Positions 1 to 6,323 of a stretch of DNA of 7,731 nt are shown here, in pieces. Position 1 is the first letter of the stretch; every line of letters begins with the position of its first letter. Below the pieces are notes generated by a model. That model ran no database searches and had not been told where the DNA came from. It saw only the letters and a program-made list of their open reading frames with translations. This DNA comes from Janthinobacterium lividum. GTDB lineage: Bacteria > Pseudomonadota > Gammaproteobacteria > Steroidobacterales > Steroidobacteraceae. The DNA lies in contig CALPVO020000097.1 in the NCBI GenBank assembly GCA_943327025.2, positions 1 to 7,731 of the forward strand, read 5' to 3'. The position numbers were made by a program, and so were the translations under genes.

Positions 1-182
1 CGGACTTCGGGTTCCTCGAAGATGTTCACGTGCTGAAAAGCAGTCTTGCAGGCGCGTAGCGCCGCCACCGCTTGCGCGGAAAAGCCGCACTGCGGGAAAT
101 CGGGCGAACCCTTCATGTACAGCACCACTGGGGCGGCAGCCAACTGGCTCTCGATGCGGGCGCGGACTTCTGGGGTGAGCAT
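1..182 (-). CDS. grxD: Monothiol glutaredoxin, GrxD (Grx4) type; partial at left edge
   Basis: The reading frame starts at an ATG at 182 and runs off the left edge, giving 60 residues of a protein usually about 105-110 long. The visible part has the family landmarks: an N-terminal helix, the strand VVLYMKGSP with the glutathione-contacting Lys24, and the active-site motif CGFS at residues 32-35, followed by SAQAVAAL. CGFS glutaredoxins bind a [2Fe-2S] cluster with glutathione, often as a dimer or with BolA-like partners, and deliver or store Fe-S clusters in the cytoplasm. The start is supported by a GAGG seven bases upstream. The gene lies 57 bp after the DUF1289 gene on the same strand, so they probably share a transcript. 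The missing C-terminal half, which should carry the TFPQ(L/I) and GG(C/S)D glutathione-binding segments, cannot be checked here. The family assignment is very secure. Confidence 0.93.
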   Translation of the reverse strand, partial: MLTPEVRARIESQLAAAPVVLYMKGSPDFPQCGFSAQAVAALRACKTAFQHVNIFEEPEV

Positions 183-239
183 GGATTGACCTCGGGAAAA
201 CGGAAAGACGATGAACTATTGTCGCACGCGGACGGCGGA

Positions 240-449
240 CTAGAGGACGCTACCCACCGGAGTACCCCGCCGGCGGACTTCGGCCGCCGTCACGATGGCC
301 CATTGCTGGTCCGCCGTGGCGCGCACCCAGCCGGCAATCTCGGCACGAGTACGGTGGCAACCCATGCAACTGCCAGCAGGGTCCAGCGTACAAATGTTGA
401 TACAGGGCGAGCGAGGGGCGGGCTTCCGCAAAGGCGAGACGTCGGACAA
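240..449 (-). CDS. DUF1289 family small cysteine-rich (putative Fe-S) protein
   Basis: A 69-residue protein with four cysteines at residues 16, 20, 28 and 31, in the pattern SPCINIC...GSCMGCHRTRAEIAGW. This is the signature of DUF1289 (COG3313), a family often described as predicted Fe-S proteins; its biochemical role is not established. The C-terminal part (WVRATADQQWAIVTAAEVRRR) fits the helical tail of the family. The start is a TTG at 449, chosen because an AGGAG lies eight bases upstream and the cysteine motif is close to the N-terminus; no ATG is available nearby. No signal peptide or membrane segment is seen, so it should be cytoplasmic. It is the first gene of a probable two-gene operon with grxD, with a promoter at 489-517. 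Placement beside an Fe-S-handling glutaredoxin is consistent with a metal-cluster role, but that is inference. Confidence 0.88.
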   Translation of the reverse strand: MSDVSPLRKPAPRSPCINICTLDPAGSCMGCHRTRAEIAGWVRATADQQWAIVTAAEVRRRGTPVGSVL

Positions 450-488
450 CGGGGCTACTCCTGCCGACGGAACCGCCGGGCTGGTTGA

Positions 489-517
489 ATTATGGGGGTG
501 TGTCGGCTAGCCTTCAA
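489..517 (-). promoter_or_regulatory. Sigma70-like promoter for the DUF1289-grxD operon
   Basis: On the minus strand, TTGAAG (512-517) and CATAAT (489-494) are separated by exactly 17 bp. These match the -35 consensus at four of six positions and the -10 consensus at five of six. Transcription would begin near 482, giving a leader of about 33 bases that holds the AGGAG used by the TTG start at 449. On the plus strand the same interval also has TTGAAT (485-490), 17 bp, TAGCCT (508-513). That is a much weaker match but correctly oriented for the divergent gene at 632, so the two promoters may overlap. Confidence 0.55.
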
Positions 518-631
518 CGCGCGGCGGAGGGGAACCCGAATGTCCAGTACAGGCGCAGCCCCAAAAGCGCCCACTTGGCATCCAACGAATTCCGCAGCGC
601 ACCGCCCAAAGACCTAGAGGGAGATCTCCAG

Positions 632-1240
632 ATGAATCCATTGCTTACCGTGAAAGGTGCTATCAGCACCGCCATCGCGCTCGCCATCGTCGTCAGCATT
701 GCGCTGAGCGGCGGCTTCGCCTTCGACCACGCCAATCTGATGCGCACCCTGCACATCGTCGCCGGCGTCTGCTGGATCGGCCTCCTCTACTACTTCAACC
801 TGGTGCAGATGCCGGCCCTCGCCGCGGCCGCTGCCGACGCTGGTGGCCCGGGTGGCGCTGGCATCAACAAGTACGTCGCGCCCCGCGCGCTGCTGTGGTT
901 CCGCTACGCCGCTCTGGTCACCTGGGTGTCGGGTGCCTACTACATCGTCGCCGGTTCCGCGGGCGGCTACGGTGGCATGGTGTCGTTGCACAAGGTGTTC
1001 ACCTTCGCTGACGGCTTCCAGACCATGGGTGTTGGCGCCTGGCTCGGTACCATCATGCTGTTCAACGTGTGGCACTTCATCTGGCCGAACCAGAAGAAGG
1101 TGCTCGGCCTCGTAGCCGCCACGGACGACGAGAAGGCGAAGGCGCGCAAAGTGGCCATGCTGGCCTCGCGCACGAACTTCGTACTCTCCGTGCCGATGCT
1201 GCTTTGCATGGGCGCTGCCAAGCACGGCCTGCCGTTCTGA
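632..1240 (+). CDS. PuuD-like (urate hydroxylase N-terminal family) membrane protein, standalone
   Basis: A 202-residue integral membrane protein with about five hydrophobic segments, near residues 11-30, 37-58, 86-108, 130-151 and 180-196. The order of landmarks resembles the membrane domain of PuuD-type urate hydroxylases (COG3748/PF06181 group): RTLHIVAGVCWIGLLYYFNLVQ in the second helix, then a WFRYAALVTWVSG helix, GAWLGTIMLFNVWHFIWPNQKKV, and ASRTNFVLSVPMLLCMGAAKH at the end. His41, His147 and His198 are conserved-looking and could be heme or metal ligands, but that is inference. Full PuuD proteins carry a C-terminal cytochrome c domain; there is no CxxCH here. Short relatives are often labelled antitermination protein NusG in databases, which the sequence does not support. 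The ATG at 632 is preferred over the longer frame from TTG 485 because GAGGGAG lies just upstream and the extra 49 residues look non-coding. A terminator follows. Substrate unknown. Confidence 0.85.
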   Translation: MNPLLTVKGAISTAIALAIVVSIALSGGFAFDHANLMRTLHIVAGVCWIGLLYYFNLVQMPALAAAAADAGGPGGAGINKYVAPRALLWFRYAALVTWVSGAYYIVAGSAGGYGGMVSLHKVFTFADGFQTMGVGAWLGTIMLFNVWHFIWPNQKKVLGLVAATDDEKAKARKVAMLASRTNFVLSVPMLLCMGAAKHGLPF

Positions 1241-1248
1241 AGATGAAG

Positions 1249-1264
1249 GCAGCCCGCAGGCTGC
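1249..1264 (+). repeat. Short hairpin just after the PuuD-like gene
   Basis: GCAGCC and GGCTGC form a perfect 6-bp stem around a CGCA loop, nine bases after the stop codon at 1240. No T-run follows, so it is not a terminator by itself. It may protect the 3' end of the transcript or may be chance. Confidence 0.35.
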
Positions 1265-1295
1265 TGTAGCTGGCCTTGAAAGCCAACTGCTCTGG

Positions 1296-1325
1296 AAGGC
1301 CCGCCTCGTGCGGGCCTTTCTTTTT
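1296..1325 (+). terminator. Rho-independent terminator of the PuuD-like gene
   Basis: AAGGCCCGC (1296-1304) pairs perfectly with GCGGGCCTT (1310-1318) around a CTCGT loop, and the stem is followed by TCTTTTT up to 1325. This is a classic intrinsic terminator 55 bp after the stop codon of the plus-strand gene. Read from the minus strand the stem is followed by CCAGAG rather than a T-run, so it is unlikely to stop the converging transcript efficiently. Confidence 0.88.
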
Positions 1326-1349
1326 GGGGCCCGCCTCGTGTAGGCGAGG

Positions 1350-1369
1350 TGGCTTGACGACTCAAGCCA
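1350..1369 (-). repeat. Hairpin after the GGDEF/EAL gene, possible weak terminator
   Basis: TGGCTTGA and TCAAGCCA form a perfect 8-bp stem with a four-base loop, 14 bases beyond the stop codon of the minus-strand GGDEF/EAL gene. On the minus strand it is followed by ACCTCGCC, not by a T-run, so intrinsic termination would be poor. It may instead mark the 3' end of the message. Confidence 0.4.
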
Positions 1370-1383
1370 AGTGGCAGGCTCAT

Positions 1384-4128
1384 TCAGCCTAAATGGCTGG
1401 CCCAGCCTTCGCCCGTCGTTGTCAGTCTCTCGGGCATCGCCACCCCATAGCCCTGCGCATAGTCCACGCCTAGCGCACGCAGCAAGGTGATGATCTCCTC
1501 GCTCTCCGCATACTCGGCGATGGTCTTCTTGCCAGTCAGGTGCCCAATCTCGTTGATAGACCGCACCATCTCGCGGTCGACGGAATCGTTCACCAGGTCC
1601 TTCACGAAGCTGCCATCAATCTTCAAGAAATCGACGGGGAAGTGCTTCAGGTAACCGAAGGACGACAAACCAGTGCCGAAGTCGTCGAGCGCGAATTTGC
1701 AGCCAAGACCGTGCAGCGCCTGAATGAACCGACTGGCCTGCGAGAAATTGGCGATGGCGGAAGTCTCGGTAATCTCGAAGCAAATCTTCGAGGCATCCAA
1801 GCCACTGGTGCGAAATTGCTGGATGACAAACGGCAGGAACTGGTCATCGCCCATGCTTTGGCCGGAAAGATTGATTGCGCACATGGCAAGACCCGCGCGT
1901 TCATCCGCCGCCGAAACCAACCAACGAAAGGCATTCTCCACCACCCAGCGATCGATGGCCGGCATGAGGTTGTAGCGTTCGGCCGCAGCAATGAAATGGT
2001 CCGGCGGCACCAACTTACCCTGTTCATCGCGCATGCGGATGAGCAGTTCAAAATGACTGCCCACTTCAGCAGCCTGCAGCGGCATGATGGTCTGCCGGTG
2101 TAACTCAAAGCGGCCTTCCTCAAGCGCGGCATTGATGCGTGCCGCCCACTGCATCTCGCGACGACGTCGCATCAAATCGAGGTCGTTTTCCTCGAAGCAA
2201 TGGACCCGGTTGCGACCGGCTTCCTTCGCCGCATTGCAGGCACCATCGGCAGCAGACAGCGCCGCAGCCAAGTCGGGCGTCTCGGCATTGAGTGTGACCA
2301 AGCCGATGCTCGCTCCGAGGCGGAAGGAACGCTCACCCCAAACGAACCGGAACCCGCGGACTGCTTCGCGCAGCCCCTCGGCGAGGCGCAAGGCCTCATC
2401 CACTGCGCAGTGCTCCAGCAACACCGCAAATTCGTCACCACCCAACCGGGCCAGCGCATCACGCCAACGGACTTTGCCTTTCAGCAGGGTGCCCAGTTGA
2501 CCCAACAGCGCATCGCCCGCGTTGTGGCCGCAGGTATCGTTCACGATGCGGAACTGGTCCAAATCCAGATGGAGCAATGCGTAACTGCCCTCCCCCGCAT
2601 GAGCCGACTTCAAGGCACGTTCCAAGCGTTGCTCGAACTCGCGTCGGTTCGGCAAGCCGGTCAGCACGTCATGGCTGGCGTGGTAGGTCAGGCGTCGCTG
2701 CAGCTCACGCGCTTCGGTCACGTCGTGGAACACGAGCACGCCGCCCACCACCTCGCCCGCACCACTGCGCCTTGGCGCTGCGGTGCTCTGCACATAGAGC
2801 TCATTACCGTCGCGACGTACCAGCAAAGTAGGCCGCAAAGCCTTTACCGACTGCTGTTGGCGCACGGAGGCCAGCAAGGGGTTTTCCAGCGCCTCGCAAC
2901 TTTCCTCGTGGAAAGTACGGAACACCTCACCGATGTCACGACCGAGCGCCTCGGGCAAGTGCCAACCAGTGAGCGCTTCAGCAACGGGGTTCAGGTATTC
3001 CACCTGCCCGTGCCGGTCGGCGGTAATGACACCATCCCCAATGCTGTGCAACGTCACCTGCGCGTTTTCTTTTTCACGGAATAGCGCTTCTTCATAGCGC
3101 TTTCGCTCCGTGATATCGAATTCGACGGCGACCAAACGCCGCAGCGCACCCCCAGCATCCAGTTGCGCACGGAGGCGGCTTTCCACCCAACGCCAGTCGC
3201 CGTCCTGATGGCGCAGCCTATGCAGGCTACGCACCGGCCCCGTTTGCCCGGAAACATGGTCACGTAGCTGCTGTGAGAGCAACGGCAAATCTTCCGGGTG
3301 CACCAACTGCTTCCAGCCGGGCCCGCGTCCATCCAGATCACTGAGCCCATAACCCAACATGGCTTTCCAGCGGGCGCTGAAGTGGGTTTCCTGCGTCTGC
3401 GCGTCGTATTCCCAGACGCCGTCATTGGCACAACTGTCCACCAGTGCCGTGCGTTCCCGTAGCACCTCGTGGTCGCGGGCAAGTGCCACGCGGTCCAGAC
3501 CCGTCCCGAGGCTGATACCCACCAATTTGAGTAGCAGGTGGAAGGAAACATCCCAGCCTTCCACCGGCATGGCGGTTCCCAGCCCGATGAAGCCGGCCGG
3601 CCGGCCACGCACCGCAAAGCCCACCACCAACACGGCGCGCAAACCCCGTTCGCCAAAGACTAGGGCTTCGCCGGCAAGGTCATTGCGGGCCTGCAGTGTG
3701 TCGCGGATTTCCAGCAGACGACTGTGGCCCAGACGCTCGCGAATCCACGGCAGGCTGTCCATTGGCACGCCCGCGAGGCTTTCCGGCGCGGCCCCGGTGA
3801 AGTGTGCCTTGGCCGCTACCACACGCTCGACACGTGCCGCCGTCGCGTCGTACAAGGCAATGAAGGCAGCGTCCGCCCGCGTCGATTCGCGAAGGATTTC
3901 AACACTTTGCTGCAGGACCGCCTCGGCCGTAGCAGCCTGCAACGACTGGAAGTCGATGGCGATCTTGGTGCAGGAAACGTCTATGCCGAGTGGCGCCAAG
4001 CCGGCGCGACGGTCCCACAACTGCGGGGACAGAAGGTCGGAAGCAGTGAAATCGCGGCCCTCGGGAAGGCCCGTGGCACTCCCAACAAAGGCTCCCTGCA
4101 GGGCAGGATCGCGATAGACCACGCTCAA
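1384..4128 (-). CDS. GAF-PAS-PAS-GGDEF-EAL cyclic-di-GMP signalling protein
   Basis: A 914-residue cytoplasmic protein with no membrane segments. Domains in order: GAF-like sensor at about 60-215, PAS at about 226-342 (ends DITERKR), PAS at about 352-475 (ends DVTEAREL), GGDEF at about 478-645, EAL at about 655-905. The GGDEF motif is intact (563-567, RLGGDEF) and the inhibitory I-site RxxD is present at 554-557, so diguanylate cyclase activity with product inhibition is predicted. The EAL signature reads ELL (694-696), a common variant. Other EAL residues are present: Asn753, Glu785 in FEITET, DDFGTG at 815-820, Lys836, Glu872/Glu875 in AEYAE and Gln892 in YAQGY. Phosphodiesterase activity is therefore also plausible, and which activity dominates cannot be read from sequence. 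The start is a TTG at 4128 after AAGGGGAA; no other start codon lies between it and the in-frame upstream stop. That start lies inside a predicted hairpin. Confidence 0.93.
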   Translation of the reverse strand: MSVVYRDPALQGAFVGSATGLPEGRDFTASDLLSPQLWDRRAGLAPLGIDVSCTKIAIDFQSLQAATAEAVLQQSVEILRESTRADAAFIALYDATAARVERVVAAKAHFTGAAPESLAGVPMDSLPWIRERLGHSRLLEIRDTLQARNDLAGEALVFGERGLRAVLVVGFAVRGRPAGFIGLGTAMPVEGWDVSFHLLLKLVGISLGTGLDRVALARDHEVLRERTALVDSCANDGVWEYDAQTQETHFSARWKAMLGYGLSDLDGRGPGWKQLVHPEDLPLLSQQLRDHVSGQTGPVRSLHRLRHQDGDWRWVESRLRAQLDAGGALRRLVAVEFDITERKRYEEALFREKENAQVTLHSIGDGVITADRHGQVEYLNPVAEALTGWHLPEALGRDIGEVFRTFHEESCEALENPLLASVRQQQSVKALRPTLLVRRDGNELYVQSTAAPRRSGAGEVVGGVLVFHDVTEARELQRRLTYHASHDVLTGLPNRREFEQRLERALKSAHAGEGSYALLHLDLDQFRIVNDTCGHNAGDALLGQLGTLLKGKVRWRDALARLGGDEFAVLLEHCAVDEALRLAEGLREAVRGFRFVWGERSFRLGASIGLVTLNAETPDLAAALSAADGACNAAKEAGRNRVHCFEENDLDLMRRRREMQWAARINAALEEGRFELHRQTIMPLQAAEVGSHFELLIRMRDEQGKLVPPDHFIAAAERYNLMPAIDRWVVENAFRWLVSAADERAGLAMCAINLSGQSMGDDQFLPFVIQQFRTSGLDASKICFEITETSAIANFSQASRFIQALHGLGCKFALDDFGTGLSSFGYLKHFPVDFLKIDGSFVKDLVNDSVDREMVRSINEIGHLTGKKTIAEYAESEEIITLLRALGVDYAQGYGVAMPERLTTTGEGWASHLG

Positions 4129-4173
4129 CGCTTCCCCTTTGCTGCCTTTCGCGGCAGCTACTTGGGAAGCATT
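4126..4173 (-). promoter_or_regulatory. RNA fold covering the ribosome binding site and TTG start of the GGDEF/EAL gene
   Basis: On the minus-strand RNA, AAUGCUUCCC (4173-4164) pairs with GGGAAGCGUU (4136-4127) in a 10-bp stem with one G-U pair. Inside it GCUGCC (4158-4153) pairs with GGCAGC (4146-4141) around a GCGAAA loop. The outer stem takes up most of the AAGGGGAA ribosome binding site and two bases of the TTG start codon. The paired arms and location are seen in the sequence; translational control is inference. It does not match the conserved core of the GEMM cyclic-di-GMP riboswitches. Confidence 0.5.
4158..4172 (-). CDS. Possible leader mini-ORF (four residues, MLPK) before the GGDEF/EAL gene
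   Basis: ATG CTT CCC AAG TAG begins seven bases after AGAGG (4180-4184), a better start signal than the TTG start of the main gene 44 bases downstream. The mini-ORF covers the 5' arm of the outer stem described at 4126-4173, and its stop codon reaches the base of the inner hairpin. A ribosome translating it would be expected to melt the outer stem and expose the main start. An ORF this short can easily arise by chance. It is also out of frame with the main gene, so it is not simply an alternative start. Confidence 0.25.
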   Translation of the reverse strand: MLPK

Positions 4174-4199
4174 GTGTCACCTCTATCTAGAAAATCAAC

Positions 4200-4247
4200 C
4201 TAGACGACTGTTATTCAAGGAAAATAATTCCTCGTTCAGCCGTCTAG
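4200..4247 (-). terminator. Large inverted repeat after the porin gene; possible terminator or protein-binding site
   Basis: The outer arms 4200-4210 and 4237-4247 pair over 11 positions on the minus-strand RNA (CUAGACGGCUG with CAGUCGUCUAG, including one G-U pair). Inside the AT-rich loop, AGGAA and TTCCT (4218-4222 and 4228-4232) form a second short stem. The structure begins ten bases after the porin stop codon, where a terminator is expected. Only a weak T-rich stretch (GGTTGATTTTC) follows, so termination may be partial and some transcripts may read into the GGDEF/EAL gene. A binding site for a dimeric regulator is an alternative. Confidence 0.45.
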
Positions 4248-4257
4248 AGGGATGCAG

Positions 4258-5484
4258 TTAGAAAGCCACCTGCAGGCGCACCTGGGCGACAGTAGGATCT
4301 TGGAGCAAACCGTTCGCACCGGGCTTGGCCTGCACGCGGAGGTACTCTGCCAACACGCGAATCTTGGCGGAATACCACCAGTTCACGCCGAACGCCTCAT
4401 TCCGCTCCATGCCACCGTTGAAACCACCGTCGCTCAAATCGACTTCGCTCAGGCGTGCTTTCAGCTCCACAGCACCCCACTTGCGGCGCGGGTCGACTGC
4501 CCCGAACGAACCCATCGCTGCGGAATACTCGCGGCGCTCACCCGTCAGAAAGTACGACGCCGTCGCCTCCCAACCGCTGAATTCAAGGTCCGGCCCGGTG
4601 GCCGTCGCAACGCGCGACTGCAGATACTCGGCACTCAATAGCAAAGGGCCGCGCTGCCAGGCAGCCTCGACCGCAGCGGTGACCAAGCCGTCCACCCCGT
4701 TGATTACGCCCGTATCGACCAAGCGTCCGCCATCGACATTAGACTCCGGACGGATACGGTAACGAAGGGAACCGACGGCGTTTGCGTCACGCACTTCCAT
4801 CGAAGCACCGACATGCAGGCGCGTACGGCGCGCCTTGTAGGGCTGGCCCACTACGCGCAGCGTTACGCCACGACCATCGAGTCCACGCTGTTCGTCGTCA
4901 GAAATGTCGTTGGTATGCGCACCTAGCGTCACGTTCCAGCGGTCGTCCCACTTGCGCATGGTGAGACCCAGCATGATGCCGGGGGCCAACGCCGACGCCA
5001 CCGAACGCTCCATGAACGGGTTGTCGTTCGACGAACCGGAAGCTTCAAAGCCGAAGCTGGTCGGCTGGTTACCCAAGCGTAGCGAAGTACGCTTGAAGCC
5101 CGAGTAATCTACCCATGCCTGACGGATGCCCTTCGACCGCGGGCTGAATTCGTACTCGCCCTTGATCTTCCAATCACCAAGGTCCAGTGCGAGTGCCGGG
5201 CGTGCGCGGCGCAACAAGAAGCCGTCGTTAAGCGTGGCCCCATCACCGGAATACTGCGCGTAGTCCGCATGGATACGGCCATCGAGAATGAGCTTGACCG
5301 CCTTGCGACCATCGCCGAGGCGGAGCGTCAAGCCCGAATCCGGGTCGAAGTCGAAGCCCGACTTGGGCTTGGCCGCTTCCGCGACCGATGCCCCCAGCGA
5401 TAGTGCAAGTACTACGGCACCGGCTACGCCGACACGAACAGCCGACGAGGAGCGTGCGAACCGCACGAGAGAATTCGACAACAT
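4258..5484 (-). CDS. OprP/OprO-family outer-membrane porin (Porin_O_P)
   Basis: A 408-residue protein with a signal peptide: basic N-terminal region (RFARSSSAVR), hydrophobic core at about residues 18-32, and a cleavage site after AEA (35-37). The mature part alternates polar and hydrophobic residues as expected of a beta-barrel and ends in VRLQVAF, the terminal phenylalanine being the usual outer-membrane assembly signal. Landmarks of the phosphate-selective porin O/P family are visible: DGFLLRRARPAL, LGDWKIKGEYEF, SSNDNPFMERS and ALAPGIMLGL (about 87-174). Members form trimeric anion or polyphosphate channels, but many homologues have unknown substrates and no specificity is claimed here. 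The ATG at 5484 is chosen because GGAG lies seven bases upstream; the ATG at 5487 overlaps the upstream stop (TGATG) and is the alternative, and a TTG at 5490 is too close to the ribosome binding site. It is the last gene of a coupled operon. Confidence 0.88.
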   Translation of the reverse strand: MLSNSLVRFARSSSAVRVGVAGAVVLALSLGASVAEAAKPKSGFDFDPDSGLTLRLGDGRKAVKLILDGRIHADYAQYSGDGATLNDGFLLRRARPALALDLGDWKIKGEYEFSPRSKGIRQAWVDYSGFKRTSLRLGNQPTSFGFEASGSSNDNPFMERSVASALAPGIMLGLTMRKWDDRWNVTLGAHTNDISDDEQRGLDGRGVTLRVVGQPYKARRTRLHVGASMEVRDANAVGSLRYRIRPESNVDGGRLVDTGVINGVDGLVTAAVEAAWQRGPLLLSAEYLQSRVATATGPDLEFSGWEATASYFLTGERREYSAAMGSFGAVDPRRKWGAVELKARLSEVDLSDGGFNGGMERNEAFGVNWWYSAKIRVLAEYLRVQAKPGANGLLQDPTVAQVRLQVAF

Positions 5485-5486
5485 CA

Positions 5487-6323
5487 TCAATCTCCAGTAA
5501 CCGACAGGGCCTGCAGGCCGAGAAAAGGCAGTATTTTTTCAGGCAACCCGCCAGCCGTCATGGCTGCCTCGAAGCTATGTCCAACGCCGGGCAGCAAGGT
5601 GAATTCCAACCGCGGCGTCAGGCCGCGCTTGCGCGCAGCGGCCGCAGTGACGGCGATGAACCGCTGGCCGCGTTCGATACGGGTCAACCCCTGCAAACGG
5701 TCGAGTCGCGCCGATTGCCGCAGTGCCGGGTCGCGTTGGTTGTCTTCACTACCCACCAGCACAATCATCGGCAAGACCAGCCAGGCGGCTAGGTCAGGCG
5801 TAATCTCTTCCGGGAACTCGGCAATGCCGAGCGGGAAAGCGCGACGTTCATCGGGCAGCGTGTACCAACCCGGCGCCCCGAGCGCCAGCCCCGCAACACG
5901 CCCCGGGTATAGCAAAGCAAAACGATGAGCGAACTGACCACCACCCGAGTATCCGAAGAGGTTCACACGCTCTACCGGTGCACCCGCCCAGTCGGCAAAC
6001 GTTTCAAGCACCCGGATGAAGAACCGGTCGGCCCGCTGCCCGCGTGCCTCAATACCGAGGCGCTGATAGTCGCGATAATTTTCCCGAGAGAACAGTGGCG
6101 CGATGACAGCGAAGCCATGACGTTCCGCCCAGCCAGCGAACAATAAGGCTTGCTCACGGGCGTTTCGCGAGATGCCATGAATGGCAGCCAATACCGGGCC
6201 GCCAGGTTGCCATTGCCGTGGCAAATAGACATAGCACTTGCCACCAGACGGTCCCGGCAGCACCCGCAGCACGACCCGCCCGCGGGGCACCTCGAGTGGC
6301 AGGGCTTCAACGTGGGTGATCAC
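5487..6323 (-). CDS. Alpha/beta hydrolase, probable esterase
   Basis: A 278-residue protein with the alpha/beta-hydrolase layout. Strand VLAAIHGISRNAREQA (about 44-59) carries an HG oxyanion-hole motif. The nucleophile elbow is GYSGG with Ser126, the acid is probably Asp194 in VGSEDNQRD, and the base is His249 in GVGHSFEAA. The family hydrolyses ester, amide or similar bonds; the region around the elbow resembles esterases of the PHB-depolymerase/dienelactone-hydrolase group, but the substrate is not identifiable. No signal peptide or membrane helix is seen, so the enzyme should stay in the cytoplasm. The GTG start at 6323 overlaps the stop of the upstream transporter-like gene by four bases (GTGA) and has GAGGGG five bases upstream, indicating translational coupling. 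The stop at 5487 abuts the porin start. Sitting between a transporter-like protein and a porin, it may process a compound that these genes move; that is inference. Confidence 0.9.
   Translation of the reverse strand: MITHVEALPLEVPRGRVVLRVLPGPSGGKCYVYLPRQWQPGGPVLAAIHGISRNAREQALLFAGWAERHGFAVIAPLFSRENYRDYQRLGIEARGQRADRFFIRVLETFADWAGAPVERVNLFGYSGGGQFAHRFALLYPGRVAGLALGAPGWYTLPDERRAFPLGIAEFPEEITPDLAAWLVLPMIVLVGSEDNQRDPALRQSARLDRLQGLTRIERGQRFIAVTAAAARKRGLTPRLEFTLLPGVGHSFEAAMTAGGLPEKILPFLGLQALSVTGD

Noticed and set aside
485..631. N-terminal extension of the PuuD-like protein from a TTG at 485
   Set aside because: The extra residues look non-coding, the TTG overlaps the promoter region, and the ATG at 632 has a good ribosome binding site.
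614..1225. Minus-strand open frame opposite the PuuD-like gene
   Set aside because: The translation is rich in His, Arg and Gly without a fold, while the plus strand encodes a conserved membrane protein with a ribosome binding site and terminator.
2200..3084. Long plus-strand open frame (294 codons) opposite the GGDEF/EAL gene
   Set aside because: It lies wholly antisense to clear PAS and GGDEF domains and its translation shows no recognisable domain. Long antisense frames are common in GC-rich genes.
4129..4180. GGDEF/EAL protein starting further upstream, at GTG 4180 or ATG 4172
   Set aside because: Both are out of frame with the 914-residue protein, and the ATG frame stops after four codons. 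It would require a frameshift that nothing else supports.
4126..4200. GEMM-type cyclic-di-GMP riboswitch in the leader of the GGDEF/EAL gene
   Set aside because: The conserved GEMM core and its paired helices are not present; only a local two-stem fold is seen.
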